Source: JAWKTV01 sp041398905
Lineage (GTDB): Bacteria > Planctomycetota > Planctomycetia > Planctomycetales > Planctomycetaceae
NCBI GenBank assembly: GCA_041398905.1
Contig: JAWKTV010000001.1
Location: forward strand, 124,001 to 188,000
Length of the DNA stretch: 64,000 nucleotides
Direction: 5' to 3'
Under the pieces are notes generated by a model, which worked only from the letters and a program-made list of their open reading frames with translations, was not told the origin of the DNA and searched no databases. This document shows positions 31,389 through 41,247 of the stretch, piece by piece (positions within the stretch are counted from its first letter, which is position 1; each line of letters begins with the position of its first letter). The position numbers were made by a program, and so were the translations under genes.

Positions 31389-32639
31389 ATGAAAATCAAG
31401 TTGCCCGCATTGGCCACGCTGCTGATGGCGTGCGTCCAGTGTGCCTACGGCGGAAGTCCGGACATCACCGTCCGCGGCCAGACGCCACATCACAATCAGC
31501 ATTTCACCGCTCCGCCGGCCGCAACTCTGTTGCACCCGGGGCCGATGGTGGCCGGACCTGGTCCGGGCGTCATGGGTTATCCACCCGGCGCGATGGCCGC
31601 CGCCGCTGCCTATCAGCAGCAACCGGCCATGCAGAGCACCACGCAGATTCGGTTTCTCGGCCCCGCCGGGTCATCGATCGGCTGGCAGGTTGGCGACACC
31701 TTCGCCGAGAACCAGCTCGTCGCTCCGGCTCGGTACAACTTCCTGCAGGGTGCCAGCTACCGCCTCAAAATGACCGGCGTTGGTCGCGAGGGCATGGTGC
31801 TGTACCCGACGCTGCAGGTCTATCCGACCCGTCCCGGCACGCAGGCGTACCTCGCCCACAACAGTGTGCCGATACAGCTCAACGACGAAGACCTCGACCA
31901 GATCCAGACCAACAACTTCGTGACCAAGGTGATCTACCTGCCGGACGCGAAGTACCAGGACCTGGCCGCCGGTGTCGAAGAACTCGTCTCGACCCGTCTG
32001 CCGCCCGGCTCGGATCCGATTCAGGTCGCGGAACGTCGCGGCACCATCATGGCCGTGCTGCGTGTTGGCAACATGGACCTGGAGATGCCCGGCCAGCCGG
32101 GTGGAGTCACCAGCACCCGTCGCGACGCCAACGGCAACATCGTCCAGACGGCCTACCGGCCGGACGGAGATCGCGGCGAGCATGTCGCGCCGCACCCGAT
32201 CGCGATCGCCCGCGCCGCCAGTGGTGTGCCGGACGAAATGATGATGGGCGGACCGACCTATCCGGGCGGGCCTGGCTGGGACCCGATTGCCGGGACCACC
32301 GCGCCGAAGTGGGGCACGCCGTTCATGCATGTCGGCACCCCGATCGGGCTGCCCGGTCCGGTGGCGTTGCCGCTCGGCGGTCAGGCTTCGCTCCGCAGCC
32401 ACACGATGCGGAACGAGACCGACACCTACATCACCGAGCCGGTCAACGATCTCGTGATTCGTGTCCGCCAGGAGCCGGGCATCAACATGCCCAAGCCGGT
32501 GCGTGACATCGAGTACATCGAGAAGCATCCGATCTATGGTCCGGGCGAGACCTCCTGGCCGGCTTGGGCCGGTCGCTTCGGTCCCGCTCAGCCGCCGGCG
32601 GCTCAAGGCCCCCAGGGTCAATTGCCGCCCCGGAACTAA
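31389..32639 (+). CDS. Secreted planctomycete surface protein, paralogue A
   Basis: A 416-residue exported protein with a short signal (ALATLLMACVQCAYGG). A proline-rich linker precedes a compact domain (about 80-230): RFLGPAGSSIGWQVGD, GASYRLKMTGV, GMVLYPTLQVYPTRPG, PIQLNDEDLDQIQ and FVTKVIYLPD. That domain recurs in the next gene. A second half is Gly/Pro-rich with ITEPVNDLVIRVRQEPGI. GGAAGG precedes the ATG. It is the first of three consecutive plus-strand genes that probably specify envelope structure; no function is established. Confidence 0.75.
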   Translation: MKIKLPALATLLMACVQCAYGGSPDITVRGQTPHHNQHFTAPPAATLLHPGPMVAGPGPGVMGYPPGAMAAAAAYQQQPAMQSTTQIRFLGPAGSSIGWQVGDTFAENQLVAPARYNFLQGASYRLKMTGVGREGMVLYPTLQVYPTRPGTQAYLAHNSVPIQLNDEDLDQIQTNNFVTKVIYLPDAKYQDLAAGVEELVSTRLPPGSDPIQVAERRGTIMAVLRVGNMDLEMPGQPGGVTSTRRDANGNIVQTAYRPDGDRGEHVAPHPIAIARAASGVPDEMMMGGPTYPGGPGWDPIAGTTAPKWGTPFMHVGTPIGLPGPVALPLGGQASLRSHTMRNETDTYITEPVNDLVIRVRQEPGINMPKPVRDIEYIEKHPIYGPGETSWPAWAGRFGPAQPPAAQGPQGQLPPRN

Positions 32640-32835
32640 GTCTGGCTGAGGCCGACTGGTTCCACGGCCAGCCCGATTCGCAAGCGGCGGCTGCTTCGGT
32701 TCCTCACCGAGGCAGCCGCTCGCCCGGCGAAGCTGGGGCTAACAACACTTGCACCGGGACCGACCCCGACGCCCGTTTTGACGCCGGTCACGCCGGCATG
32801 TGTGTGATCGACGCAACGCCGAGTCTGGACGTCTC

Positions 32836-33552
32836 ATGACATCGCGCCTCTTCACCTACCGATCGCTTGCGGCTCTGTTCCTGTCGCTGGGAGCAGCCGC
32901 GTCGCTGCACGCTCAGGGGCACCCGTTCAGCCTGCCGCCGACACCCGGACGCTACTCACCGCTCGACCATCGCGAGCAGATGGGCCAGGTCGGCCAGTGG
33001 CAGTTGATCGCCAAGCCGTCTCTCTACGGCTACTACCAGCCGGTCCGTATCGAAGTCCCCACGCAGGGACTCGTCTCCTTCTACACGCCCGACAGTCCGC
33101 AGCCGGTGCTGTCGCAGGCACCGGCCCAGGCGAGCATGCTCGTCGGCGGCGTCTACCGTTTCCGCGTGACCGGCTTGCCGGAGTATCCGGGCCTCGAAAT
33201 CTATCCGACGGTCGAAGTCCTCGACCGCCTGCACCCCACCGGGCAGGAGCAGGCGTTCCCGATCCCGGTCACGATCACACCCGAAGAGATCGAAGCCGTC
33301 ATCCGGGAACAGATGGTGACCAAGGTGATCTACCTCGAACGGCCGCAGCTCGCATCGGCTCTGGAGGTCGACCGAACCGGCCTCGTCACTTACGACGTGC
33401 CGGCCAGCAGCAACCTGATCGACACCGCCGACCAGCTCGGGCGACCGATGGCGATCCTCCGCATCGGCGGTCGTCAGCCCGATCCCATGAATCCCCACGA
33501 CGAACTGCTCCGCGGTGCATTGCCACTGCAGATTCAGAGTGTGGCCCCGTAA
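32836..33552 (+). CDS. Secreted planctomycete surface protein, paralogue B
   Basis: A 238-residue exported protein with a signal (SLAALFLSLGAAASLHAQ). Most of the mature part is the domain seen in paralogue A, in the same order: GGVYRFRVTGL, GLEIYPTVEVLDRLHPTG, PIPVTITPEEIEAVI and MVTKVIYLERPQ. The second half of A is missing. The pairing suggests duplication and specialisation. It lies about 200 bp downstream of A. Confidence 0.75.
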   Translation: MTSRLFTYRSLAALFLSLGAAASLHAQGHPFSLPPTPGRYSPLDHREQMGQVGQWQLIAKPSLYGYYQPVRIEVPTQGLVSFYTPDSPQPVLSQAPAQASMLVGGVYRFRVTGLPEYPGLEIYPTVEVLDRLHPTGQEQAFPIPVTITPEEIEAVIREQMVTKVIYLERPQLASALEVDRTGLVTYDVPASSNLIDTADQLGRPMAILRIGGRQPDPMNPHDELLRGALPLQIQSVAP

Positions 33553-33633
33553 CGCGGGTGCGGCCGCCAGCCCGGCTCGCCGGAGCACTTCACCTGCCCG
33601 CGCCACCGTCGCGAACGTTCCACTGAGGCCCCC

Positions 33634-34917
33634 ATGCCGCACCTGAAATCCCTCTTCGCCCATCGCAAGCTGGCCGGCTGTGTCGCGGGGCTTGCGTTCA
33701 TCGGTCACGTCCTCGCGGCGAACGCTGAGGAGCGTCGCTGGTTCGCCCCTCGCACCACCGCCCGCGCCGCCTCGCCCGATGCCGACAACGTTGGCGTCGC
33801 CCGTCTCGGCACTCCGCGGACGGCGGCGACCACGGGCGACGCAGCATCCCCGACGATTCAGCAGGCCGCTTTCCACCCCGGCTACGACGCCTGCCCCCCT
33901 TGCCAGTACCCGGCCGATCCGCGCGTCGGTTACGGCTATCCCTGCCCGCCGACGATGGCTCCGCCGGTAATCATTGGCGGGCCGGGCGTCGTCGCGTTCG
34001 ATCCCACTCAGTACCCCGACGAATACCTCTGCGACGGCGGGGACCGCGGCCATCCCTTCCATTACGAAGGACACATCGTCGCCGGCCTCGACACCGAGGA
34101 CACCGTCGCCGAGTCGGTCGACATTACGGGTAAAGTCCACGTGATTCCCAGCAGCAAGGTCTGCATCTACGCGCCGCGCTTCGGCTCGGTGCGGACGATG
34201 TCCGGCACGCTGATGACGCAGGAACTGGTCAAAGCCGCCGGCACTCACGAAGGCCGCGGCGTCGCCGGCATCGGCACCCGGCTCCGCATCGATGAGCAGG
34301 TCCAGCGCGACCGTCTGCAAGCCTACGACGTCCGCGCCCGAGCCAGTCAGGTCGACGCGGAAGCACGCGACATCGCCATGCTCGGCACCGCCCGCGCCGT
34401 CGGCCACCAGAACCTCACCACCCTCTACCAGCACCTCGTCTTCGTCTCGGATGGCATCTTCGACCACCGCGAGGCGGCGATTCTCTCCTACGGTGCCAAC
34501 GCCGCCAGCGCCTGGACCCGCGAGGAGTACCCCGTCATGGTCGCTCGCGATCTGCGTGGTCACGAAGTCGAAGTCGAGTTCAACGCCGCCGAGTACGTCG
34601 GCGTGGAAGACAAGCGGACGAACGGCGAGCTGCGAATCGTCAAGCTGGCCGACAAGGAAGTCGCCCGACCAGGCGACGAGATCACCTTCACCATCCGCTT
34701 CGACAACCTCGGCCAGCGCGAACTGCGCGGCATCCGCATCATCGACAACCTGACCCCCCGGCTGCAGTACGTCGAAGGCTCCTCGCAGTCGAACTTCACC
34801 GGCCCTCCAGCCGTCACCCCGAACGGCGAAGGCAGCTCGATCCTTGCCTGGATCCTCGACCAGCCCCTCGTCGGCGAATCTGGCGGCACCATCACCTTCC
34901 GCTGCCGCGTGCGGTAA
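33634..34917 (+). CDS. Secreted DUF11-domain surface protein
   Basis: A 427-residue exported protein with a signal (GCVAGLAFIGHVLAANAEE). A cysteine-containing stretch (CPPCQYP, then YGYPCPPTM) precedes a middle segment that includes VHVIPSSKVCIYAPRFG. The C-terminal 100 residues are a DUF11 repeat: RPGDEITFTIRFDNLGQ, IRIIDNLTPRLQYVEGS and GGTITFRCRVR. DUF11 repeats are common in extracellular and cell-wall proteins. The cluster follows two related secreted proteins, and I infer a shared cell-envelope role. Confidence 0.78.
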   Translation: MPHLKSLFAHRKLAGCVAGLAFIGHVLAANAEERRWFAPRTTARAASPDADNVGVARLGTPRTAATTGDAASPTIQQAAFHPGYDACPPCQYPADPRVGYGYPCPPTMAPPVIIGGPGVVAFDPTQYPDEYLCDGGDRGHPFHYEGHIVAGLDTEDTVAESVDITGKVHVIPSSKVCIYAPRFGSVRTMSGTLMTQELVKAAGTHEGRGVAGIGTRLRIDEQVQRDRLQAYDVRARASQVDAEARDIAMLGTARAVGHQNLTTLYQHLVFVSDGIFDHREAAILSYGANAASAWTREEYPVMVARDLRGHEVEVEFNAAEYVGVEDKRTNGELRIVKLADKEVARPGDEITFTIRFDNLGQRELRGIRIIDNLTPRLQYVEGSSQSNFTGPPAVTPNGEGSSILAWILDQPLVGESGGTITFRCRVR

Positions 34918-35898
34918 CGACGACGCGAAACCCACCGCCCCACTGCAGAACCCAGACCACAGGGTTCCCCGGTCAGTCGCACCTCTGGCCGGCTGCCAAG
35001 CCACAGGATGCCTCCCCATCGGCATCCGTCGGACGTAAGCGCATTCCTAGGGGTACAGAATGGTCGACATGCACGAGCCGTCGATCGTGGTACTCTCCAA
35101 CGACGCAGTGTTCCTGGCGATGAAACAAACCTGTTCGATCGCCTGCTAGCGATCGACGAACTCGCGACACTGGTGGCGGAAGAGCAGAAAGCGGAGGGTC
35201 CTCAAGAGATCTTGCTCTGCGCACGGGCGTCATCACAAATCCAGAGACGTTTGGCGTCTTGCAGACAGCGAACAGCGGCCAAGCCGAGGACGGACTCCGT
35301 CTGCTTTTGACAAACTTGCTCACACTGAGAAGCGGGGGCCCAAACACGTCGACCGACAACTCGTTGAACGCCAGCGAACGTCCCTCCATCGGTTTCCGCT
35401 TTGGAAGCTGCAACTGTTCCCCACGGTGAAACCGAACGACCGTTTGCGCACTCAACTACGGCGATTCAAGGAAGTGCACGACTGGTATCGCTCCGCTGGA
35501 GGAAGTGGTGCCTCGCTCAGCAGACTCCACCGTGCAGATAGCCTGGCCGAGTGCGCGGGCCGGAGGCGGCGTGCCACGGCGACGTCGGCAGGGTGGACGG
35601 GTTGAAGCAGTTGCCGGGCGGTTAGTCGAAGCGATGAGCGGCAGGTCGGGCCGGCTGGTGGTGTGCTTGGGTTCGTGGTCATCGTGAGATGTCTTGTCCG
35701 TGTTCCCACCGAAGACATCCTGCGGGCGAGCCGCCAGACGGGCTGCAAGATGTTTGACCAGGATTCCCTGTCTCGAAGACCGTTCGACTTGCACAAGCGT
35801 GGTTGTGCCGGGCAGAATCAAGGTTGCAGGGTGGCGGCCGTCCCCCGAGACACCCATCGCATCAATCGTCCGCAACGCTCAGAAAGTCGAGCCGTCTC
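34918..35898. other. Near-1-kb stretch without a supported gene
   Basis: Open frames exist on both strands, but none has family resemblance. The most protein-like are minus 35456-35875 (with ATLILPGTTTLVQVERSS) and a plus stretch near 35140-35215 reading FDRLLAIDELATLVAEEQKAEG, both without start signals. They may be relics of decayed genes. No hairpin, repeat or RNA gene seen. Confidence 0.4.
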
Positions 35899-36420
35899 AT
35901 GTCGCGCGTGTCACTGTGCACTTTGCTCTCCTTGAGCTGCCTGATCGCAGGCTGTACCGGCCCGGCGTTTTCGCCCCCGCCGAAGGAGCAGACCGCCGAG
36001 TCTGGTGCCGCGGGAGGCGACGGGGAAGGGGGCGAGAACGCCGTCGCCGAACAGCCAAAGCCGAACGCGTTTCAGCGTGAGGCGAAACTCGTTGATCGCC
36101 ACGTCTTCATGGCCGAGCACCCCAATGCGATCGAGCGGGAGAAAAACGTCATTGAAGCGACGGGATACCTGAGCGCCGTCAGCCAGGGCTACTTCGCCGC
36201 GGCTTCGCAGGTCACCATTCTGCAGCTTCAGCACGACCTGCAACTGCAGAAGCAGCTCAACAACGACAAGTGGCCGACGTTTGACGCTTACAAGAAGATT
36301 CTCGACACCCACGGCGTCAAGCTGAAAGGGCTGCGCAAGACGCAGGTGTACGCCTACGACGATCAGACGGGGAATATCTCGATCCTCGAACTGCCCGAAG
36401 GTGAGGAGTTGCCGGAGTGA
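35899..36420 (+). CDS. Lipoprotein of unknown function
   Basis: A 173-residue lipoprotein: LCTLLSLSCLIAGC with lipidation Cys19, a Gly/Glu-rich linker and a helical core (VIEATGYLSAVSQGYFAAASQVTILQ and onward). The C-terminal part ends QTGNISILELPEGEELPE. No family recognised. Its stop overlaps the GTG start of the next gene (GTGA), so the two are probably translationally coupled and may form one envelope unit. Confidence 0.7.
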   Translation: MSRVSLCTLLSLSCLIAGCTGPAFSPPPKEQTAESGAAGGDGEGGENAVAEQPKPNAFQREAKLVDRHVFMAEHPNAIEREKNVIEATGYLSAVSQGYFAAASQVTILQLQHDLQLQKQLNNDKWPTFDAYKKILDTHGVKLKGLRKTQVYAYDDQTGNISILELPEGEELPE

Positions 36421-37682
36421 GTGACGCGGATCGCGTTGATGTCGACCAGTTTCGCGACCCGGGTGCTTGCCAGCGTCCGGGTCGCTGTGCGTCGTGCGTC
36501 GCGGTGGCTGGTGCCGCCGCGGGGCCGGCCAAGGTCGGGCGGCGGTTGTTCGGCTGGCTGCCGCTCAGTCTACTGCTGGTGGCCGCTCGACTGGTGATCG
36601 CGGATGATGCGCCGCAGAGTCGCTGGCTGACGGACGATGAGTTTGCCGCCGCGCTGGCAGCTCCGATTTCGGTGCTGCGCGAACAGGGTCAACTCCGCGA
36701 GCAGCTCCATCGGCTCGGCGAGACGCGAGATGTCGCCGGCTGGCTCGACTGCCGGGTCGACCCCTCATTGCCGGTCTCGCTGCAGGTTCGGCAGCAGTCG
36801 TATCGCTACGCCATCGAGTCGCTGGCGGTGCAGGCGGATCTGCGGGTGGGGTCGCTCGGTTCGACGCTGCTGCTGGGTCGCGAGGCGGAACTCGATCGAC
36901 TGCTGACGCTCGCCGCGGCGCGGCGGGTCGAACTGAAGCTGCTGCGGGACGTGTCGGCGACTCGCAAGCGCGACCTCCTCCGAACCCGCACGCTCCGCTG
37001 GGATGAGCCGGAACAGCCGCGACAACTGCTCGAGCGGATCGCCGCCGATTGGGGAGTATCGATCAGCAACATTGAGGCGGTGCCTCACGACCTGTGGGCG
37101 GGCGGAACGCTCGTGGCAGTGGACGTCGCGGAAGCGTGCGCGTTCGTGCTCGATCAATGTGACCTGGGCTTCGAGTGGACCGACGATGGCGGCGGCATCG
37201 CGGTCACCCCGCCGTCAGAGATCGGTAAAGTCGGCGAAACACACCGTCCGCAGGGGAGATCACTCGCCGAAGCCCGCGAACAGATCGCGGCGCGATGGCC
37301 GAATGTGGTCGTCTCCACCAGCGGTACCACGTTGCGGGTGGAGGCCAGCGTGCTGACGCATGCGGCGATCCGAGTCGCCCTTGGCGAACTGCCCGACCCG
37401 ACGGTGGCCGTCGTGACGGAGTCGGTGCCGCTGAGTCGCAAGCGGTTCCCGGTGCGGATCGTTCGCAAGCCGCTCGGCCCGGTGCTGGAGGCGATGATCG
37501 AGCAGGGGCTCGACATCCGGTACGACGCCGCTGCGCTGTCCGCCGCCGGCGTGAACCTGCAGCAACTCGTGAGCGTGGAGTTCGAGAACGCGACCGCTGA
37601 CGAGCTGTTCGGCGCCCTCTGCCAGCCGGCGGGACTGGAGTACGAAATCAACGGCGCGACGGTGACGCTGCGACCCAAGTAG
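36417..37682 (+). CDS. Secreted protein with STN/secretin-like C-terminal domain
   Basis: A 421-residue protein from a GTG start. A signal-like segment lies at about 44-62 (FGWLPLSLLLVAARLV). The C-terminal 90 residues have the alternating strand pattern of secretin/TonB short N-terminal domains: PLGPVLEAMIEQGLDIRY, then VSVEFENATADELFGALC and LEYEINGATVTLRPK. An earlier repeat of similar pattern occurs at about 190-270. This domain usually caps outer-membrane secretins or TonB receptors, but none is fused here. Function inferred from fold only. Confidence 0.65.
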   Translation: MSDADRVDVDQFRDPGACQRPGRCASCVAVAGAAAGPAKVGRRLFGWLPLSLLLVAARLVIADDAPQSRWLTDDEFAAALAAPISVLREQGQLREQLHRLGETRDVAGWLDCRVDPSLPVSLQVRQQSYRYAIESLAVQADLRVGSLGSTLLLGREAELDRLLTLAAARRVELKLLRDVSATRKRDLLRTRTLRWDEPEQPRQLLERIAADWGVSISNIEAVPHDLWAGGTLVAVDVAEACAFVLDQCDLGFEWTDDGGGIAVTPPSEIGKVGETHRPQGRSLAEAREQIAARWPNVVVSTSGTTLRVEASVLTHAAIRVALGELPDPTVAVVTESVPLSRKRFPVRIVRKPLGPVLEAMIEQGLDIRYDAAALSAAGVNLQQLVSVEFENATADELFGALCQPAGLEYEINGATVTLRPK

Positions 37683-38168
37683 GACGCGGTGTGGCCCGGT
37701 GGTGTGGCCCGGTCAGTCGCGTGACTGGCTGGGCTGCACAGTAACCGGAAGCCCCGCCATTTGCGTACCTGCATCCGCTCAGGTTTCCGTCACGAGAGCG
37801 GCACTCGTCTCGACGAATGCGCGGACATGCGGCTGCTTCTTGTCGCTCGGTGATCCAGCCACGATGTGGTCCGGCCACCCTGCTTGGCCGGGACTGGACC
37901 GACCAACCGGAAAAATAGCCCCGGAACGTGGAGAGCGGAAGTCGTGCCAGTACCCGGGTGCCCCTGGTTAGTTGGGTTGCCCCGGGGCAGCTTTTCGCTG
38001 GTGCCCAACAACGTTCTTACATCGCAGGCAGGCAGGGTCCACAGTGCGGACCGACTCGGATCGCCTTTCGTCTCCAATGGTTCGCGCAGCGGACCCTGAC
38101 GAGCGACATCGATGAGCCGAAGCCGTTCGCGGAGCCTGGACCAGCGGGGGTTTGGGGGCGGGCGGTGG
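37683..38168. other. Intergenic region
   Basis: About 490 bp between convergent genes. No coding frame, tRNA or terminator hairpin stands out. Nothing further seen. Confidence 0.4.
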
Positions 38169-39386
38169 TCAGGCGTCGTCGAGGATTTCGACGGCGGCGA
38201 ACTTGTCGCCGCGGAGCATCTCGAGGCTGGCTCCGCCGCCGGTGCTGACGTGGCTCACCTGATCGGCGAAGCCCAATTGTTCCACGGCCGCGGCGCTGTC
38301 GCCGCCGCCGATGATGCTGGTCGCAGCACTGTCGGCCACCGCCTGGGCGACGGCCCGGGTGCCGGCATCGAACGGGGGCATCTCGAACACGCCCATCGGG
38401 CCGTTCCAGACCACCGTCTTCGCGTTGTGAATCAACCCGGCGTACACCTCAGCGGTCTTGGGGCCGATGTCCAGTCCTTCAAAGCCATCGGGAATCTGGC
38501 CCGCCGCAACGACCACCTTGTTGCAGTTGCTGTTGAAGTCGTCGCCGCAATGGGTGTCGACCGGCAGGACGAGCTTGTCACCCGCCGCGGCCAGCAGTTC
38601 CTTTGCGAGGTCGACCTTGTCCTTCTCGACGAGGCTCTTGCCAACCTGGCCCCCTTGCGCGAGCGAAAAGGTATAGGCCATCGCGCCGCCAATGAGCACC
38701 TTGTCGCAGACGTTCAAGAGGTTCCGAATGACTTCGATCTTGTCCGAGACTTTGGCGCCGCCGAGGATCGCGACGAACGGGCGATCGGGCGTGGTAATGA
38801 CGTCGCTGAGGTACTGAATCTCTTTTTCGACGAGGTGGCCGACCACCTTCGGTTTGCCGCCCATCAACTGCGGAACGGTCAGCATTGAGGCGTTGTCGCG
38901 GTGGCAGGTGCCGAACGCGTCGTTGCAGTAGATGTCGGCGAGGTCGGCCAGCTTTTTCGCGAACGCCTGCTTGGCGGCCTTCTGCTCATCGGTCGCCTTC
39001 TTGTCCTTGATCTCTTCTTCGGCATGGAAGCGGACGTTCTCGATGAGCAGCACTTCACCGTTTTCGAGGGCGGCGGCCTTGGCGTGGGCATCGTCGCCAA
39101 CGGTGTCGCTGGCGAAGGCGACCGGCAGACCGAGCAGGTCCGAGAGTCGTTGCGCCACGGGGGCGAGGCTGTATTTCGGGGTCGGCTGCCCGTCGGGGCG
39201 GCCGAGATGGCTCATGAGGATCAGTTTGCCGCCGCGTTCGAGAACCGACGTGATCGACGGCAGGGCCATGCGAATCCGCCGGTCGTCGGTGATCTCCTGA
39301 CGATCGTCGAGGGGAACATTGAAGTCGACCCGCATGAGCACGGTCTGGCCGTGGACGTCGACCGCTGCGATGGATTTCTTGGCCAT
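38169..39386 (-). CDS. pgk: Phosphoglycerate kinase
   Basis: Glycolytic interconversion of 1,3-bisphosphoglycerate and ADP with 3-phosphoglycerate and ATP in the cytoplasm. The 405-residue length is normal. Signature segments: VLMRVDFNVPLDD, LMSHLGRPDG, LLIENVRFH, NDAFGTCHR, ILGGAKVSDKIEVI and the nucleotide-binding TSIIGGGDSAAAVEQLG followed by STGGGASLEML. The ATG at 39386 gives the family's usual N-terminus; a longer frame upstream has no counterpart. A tRNA-Leu lies upstream on the same strand. Confidence 0.96.
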   Translation of the reverse strand: MAKKSIAAVDVHGQTVLMRVDFNVPLDDRQEITDDRRIRMALPSITSVLERGGKLILMSHLGRPDGQPTPKYSLAPVAQRLSDLLGLPVAFASDTVGDDAHAKAAALENGEVLLIENVRFHAEEEIKDKKATDEQKAAKQAFAKKLADLADIYCNDAFGTCHRDNASMLTVPQLMGGKPKVVGHLVEKEIQYLSDVITTPDRPFVAILGGAKVSDKIEVIRNLLNVCDKVLIGGAMAYTFSLAQGGQVGKSLVEKDKVDLAKELLAAAGDKLVLPVDTHCGDDFNSNCNKVVVAAGQIPDGFEGLDIGPKTAEVYAGLIHNAKTVVWNGPMGVFEMPPFDAGTRAVAQAVADSAATSIIGGGDSAAAVEQLGFADQVSHVSTGGGASLEMLRGDKFAAVEILDDA

Positions 39387-39546
39387 GATCTTACCGGTCC
39401 GGGTAGGGGACGGGAGGGGACTGTATGAATGAGCGGTATGAGCGGCAGGCGACCGGCCGGCCACTCAAAACGCGAACAGGGACACGCGACCGAGGCCGCC
39501 TGTCCCTGTCCTGACGAAGGATGCTAACGACATGCGTCGTCGCAAG

Positions 39547-39631
39547 TGCCCGAGAGAGGACTCGAACCTCCACGGGATTTACTCCCACTAGCTCCTGAAG
39601 CTAGCGCGTCTGCCAATTCCGCCACTCGGGC
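39547..39631 (-). tRNA. tRNA-Leu (anticodon CAG)
   Basis: An 85-base class II tRNA on the minus strand. The acceptor stem is GCCCGAG/CTCGGGC with discriminator A. The anticodon stem CTAGC/GCTAG encloses TTCAGGA with anticodon CAG. A long variable arm (TGGGAGTAAATCCCG) follows, then the T arm AGGTTCGAGTCCT. CCA is not encoded. Confidence 0.95.
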
Positions 39632-39757
39632 CAGTTTGGTCGGCACTCGCATCGTCCGTCATGGCGGGAAGTATAACCGGCCGGGCCACGGGGGCAAGTA
39701 TGTCGCCTGAGTTGCCCGCGAGCCGCAATTTCGGTCGGCCGGGGCACGTCGCCACGC

Positions 39758-40933
39758 TCAAGCCGGTGACTCGTCCGAAGAGTCGTCGGCGTCTTCCCCC
39801 GCATCGTTGGCGCCGGCGATGTCGGCCTTGCCGGCGATCTGCGGACGAGGGGGGCTGCACGCGGCCCGGAGTGCTCCCCAGGCATCTTGCGGATAGCTGA
39901 CCTGTGTCAGCAGCTTGCGCTGCGGCTCGCCTTTGCTGTTGAGCGTCACCTGCTCCAGCTTGACGGCGATATCGCCATCATCGCAGTTGGGACAGCGGTA
40001 GGCTTCGGTATAGACGACTCCGGCGGACGACGTCGGATCGTAGGGGAACGCCTCCAGCCGGCCCTGCTCCAGCGCGGTGCGGACCTCGTTGGGGCTGGTC
40101 ATCGGTCCCCACGAGGCGGCCACCTTCCACGATTCGCATTCGCCGCAGAACGGCTGGCCAGCGGTGTCCTTCATGACAGCGAAGGCCATCCCCGCGACAA
40201 TCAGGGCCTCGATTCCCCAGTAAATGATGCTGCCGGTGTAGCCGAGGTTCGCCCCGTTCCCCTGCTGGGCACCCCGCTTCAGCTCGACCCCCTGATGGGC
40301 CGCGTGGTCGAGGTAGGTCCAAAGCGAACTGATCCCCAGCCCACGGCGGATTTCGGGGGCTTCGCCGAGCACCTGCAGGAACTCCTGCTCCTTGACCGGC
40401 AACTCGGCGGCCTTGGGCTGATAGGTGTCGAAGTTTCGCGCCAGGTCGCGCACACGGGCGGCACGTTCGGTGGCAATCTTCCTCGCTTTCTCGTCGTTCA
40501 TTGGGCCATCAATGTCGTTTCCCGGATTCGTCGAGATCTCGGCGGCGATCCGGTTCGCCAGCTCCTTGTCGATATTGGCGTCGACTCGCTGGTAGTCGAA
40601 GTAGTGCATCGACAGCATGGCGAGGCACCCGGCGGCGAAGCCGGCCACCGCGCAGGTCAACGGGCGACGGATGCGGAACTGCTTGATCCCCCAGTTCCCG
40701 ACCCCGCCGACCAGCGCTCCGATCCCGATCGGGAACATGAGCACGAGGTAGAACCACTGCGAAATCCAACTCGCGATCGCCCCCAGGATGATCCCCGTCA
40801 GGCCCAGCAGACCCACGAGTTGCAGCAGTCCGCCGATCGACAATCCGCCATCCGGCCGATACGGCTGGGCGTCGAACGTCTTGGGCAACTCGGACCGGTC
40901 GATGGCTTCCAGGTCAGGGAGAGTTTCGGACAT
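39758..40933 (-). CDS. Polytopic membrane protein with zinc-ribbon-like cysteines
   Basis: A 391-residue protein. Three hydrophobic segments lie near the N-terminus (LLQLVGLLGLTGIILGAIAS, FYLVLMFPIGIGALVGGVG, LTCAVAGFAAGCLAMLSM), then a hydrophilic helical domain, a fourth segment (IYWGIEALIVAGMAFAVM) and a C-terminal domain with two CxxC pairs (CGEC and CPNC) able to bind zinc. The tail is acidic. No known family. The ATG at 40933 is preferred over a longer frame. Function unknown. Confidence 0.7.
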   Translation of the reverse strand: MSETLPDLEAIDRSELPKTFDAQPYRPDGGLSIGGLLQLVGLLGLTGIILGAIASWISQWFYLVLMFPIGIGALVGGVGNWGIKQFRIRRPLTCAVAGFAAGCLAMLSMHYFDYQRVDANIDKELANRIAAEISTNPGNDIDGPMNDEKARKIATERAARVRDLARNFDTYQPKAAELPVKEQEFLQVLGEAPEIRRGLGISSLWTYLDHAAHQGVELKRGAQQGNGANLGYTGSIIYWGIEALIVAGMAFAVMKDTAGQPFCGECESWKVAASWGPMTSPNEVRTALEQGRLEAFPYDPTSSAGVVYTEAYRCPNCDDGDIAVKLEQVTLNSKGEPQRKLLTQVSYPQDAWGALRAACSPPRPQIAGKADIAGANDAGEDADDSSDESPA

Positions 40934-41247
40934 CAAAGGGCCTGCACGATGATGGACTGGCGGATACTGCGAACGGCCGGAATCGGCGGACCGCATCCTA
41001 ACATCGCCGAACCACCGAATGCCAGTTGCCGGCTGACGTCACGCCGTCGCGAGCATAGACGCTGATTGCTGGTGGCCCGGAAACTGAACGCAGAGGCGCG
41101 AAGTGACCACAACCCGGACCGCGACCCGGAATCCCGGTGTTGCTCACCGACTGACAGCCCGGTCGGAAGGTGGTTTCGCGTGTCCCGTCACAGACACTCC
41201 GCGATGCGTGCGAGATCGGCCGTTCCTGAGTGCGGGGGCTTCGGCGG
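40934..41247. other. Intergenic region
   Basis: About 310 bp between two minus-strand genes. No gene, hairpin or repeat recognised. Confidence 0.4.

Noticed and set aside
34973..35455. A 160-codon minus-strand frame
   Set aside because: Short plausible run (QLPKRKPMEGRSLAFNELSV) but no start signal, and it ends within unsupported sequence.
35456..35875. A 139-codon minus-strand frame with protein-like stretches
   Set aside because: No start signal, Ser/Pro/Arg-rich tail and no family; its right end abuts the lipoprotein's presumed promoter. Kept only as a possible relic.
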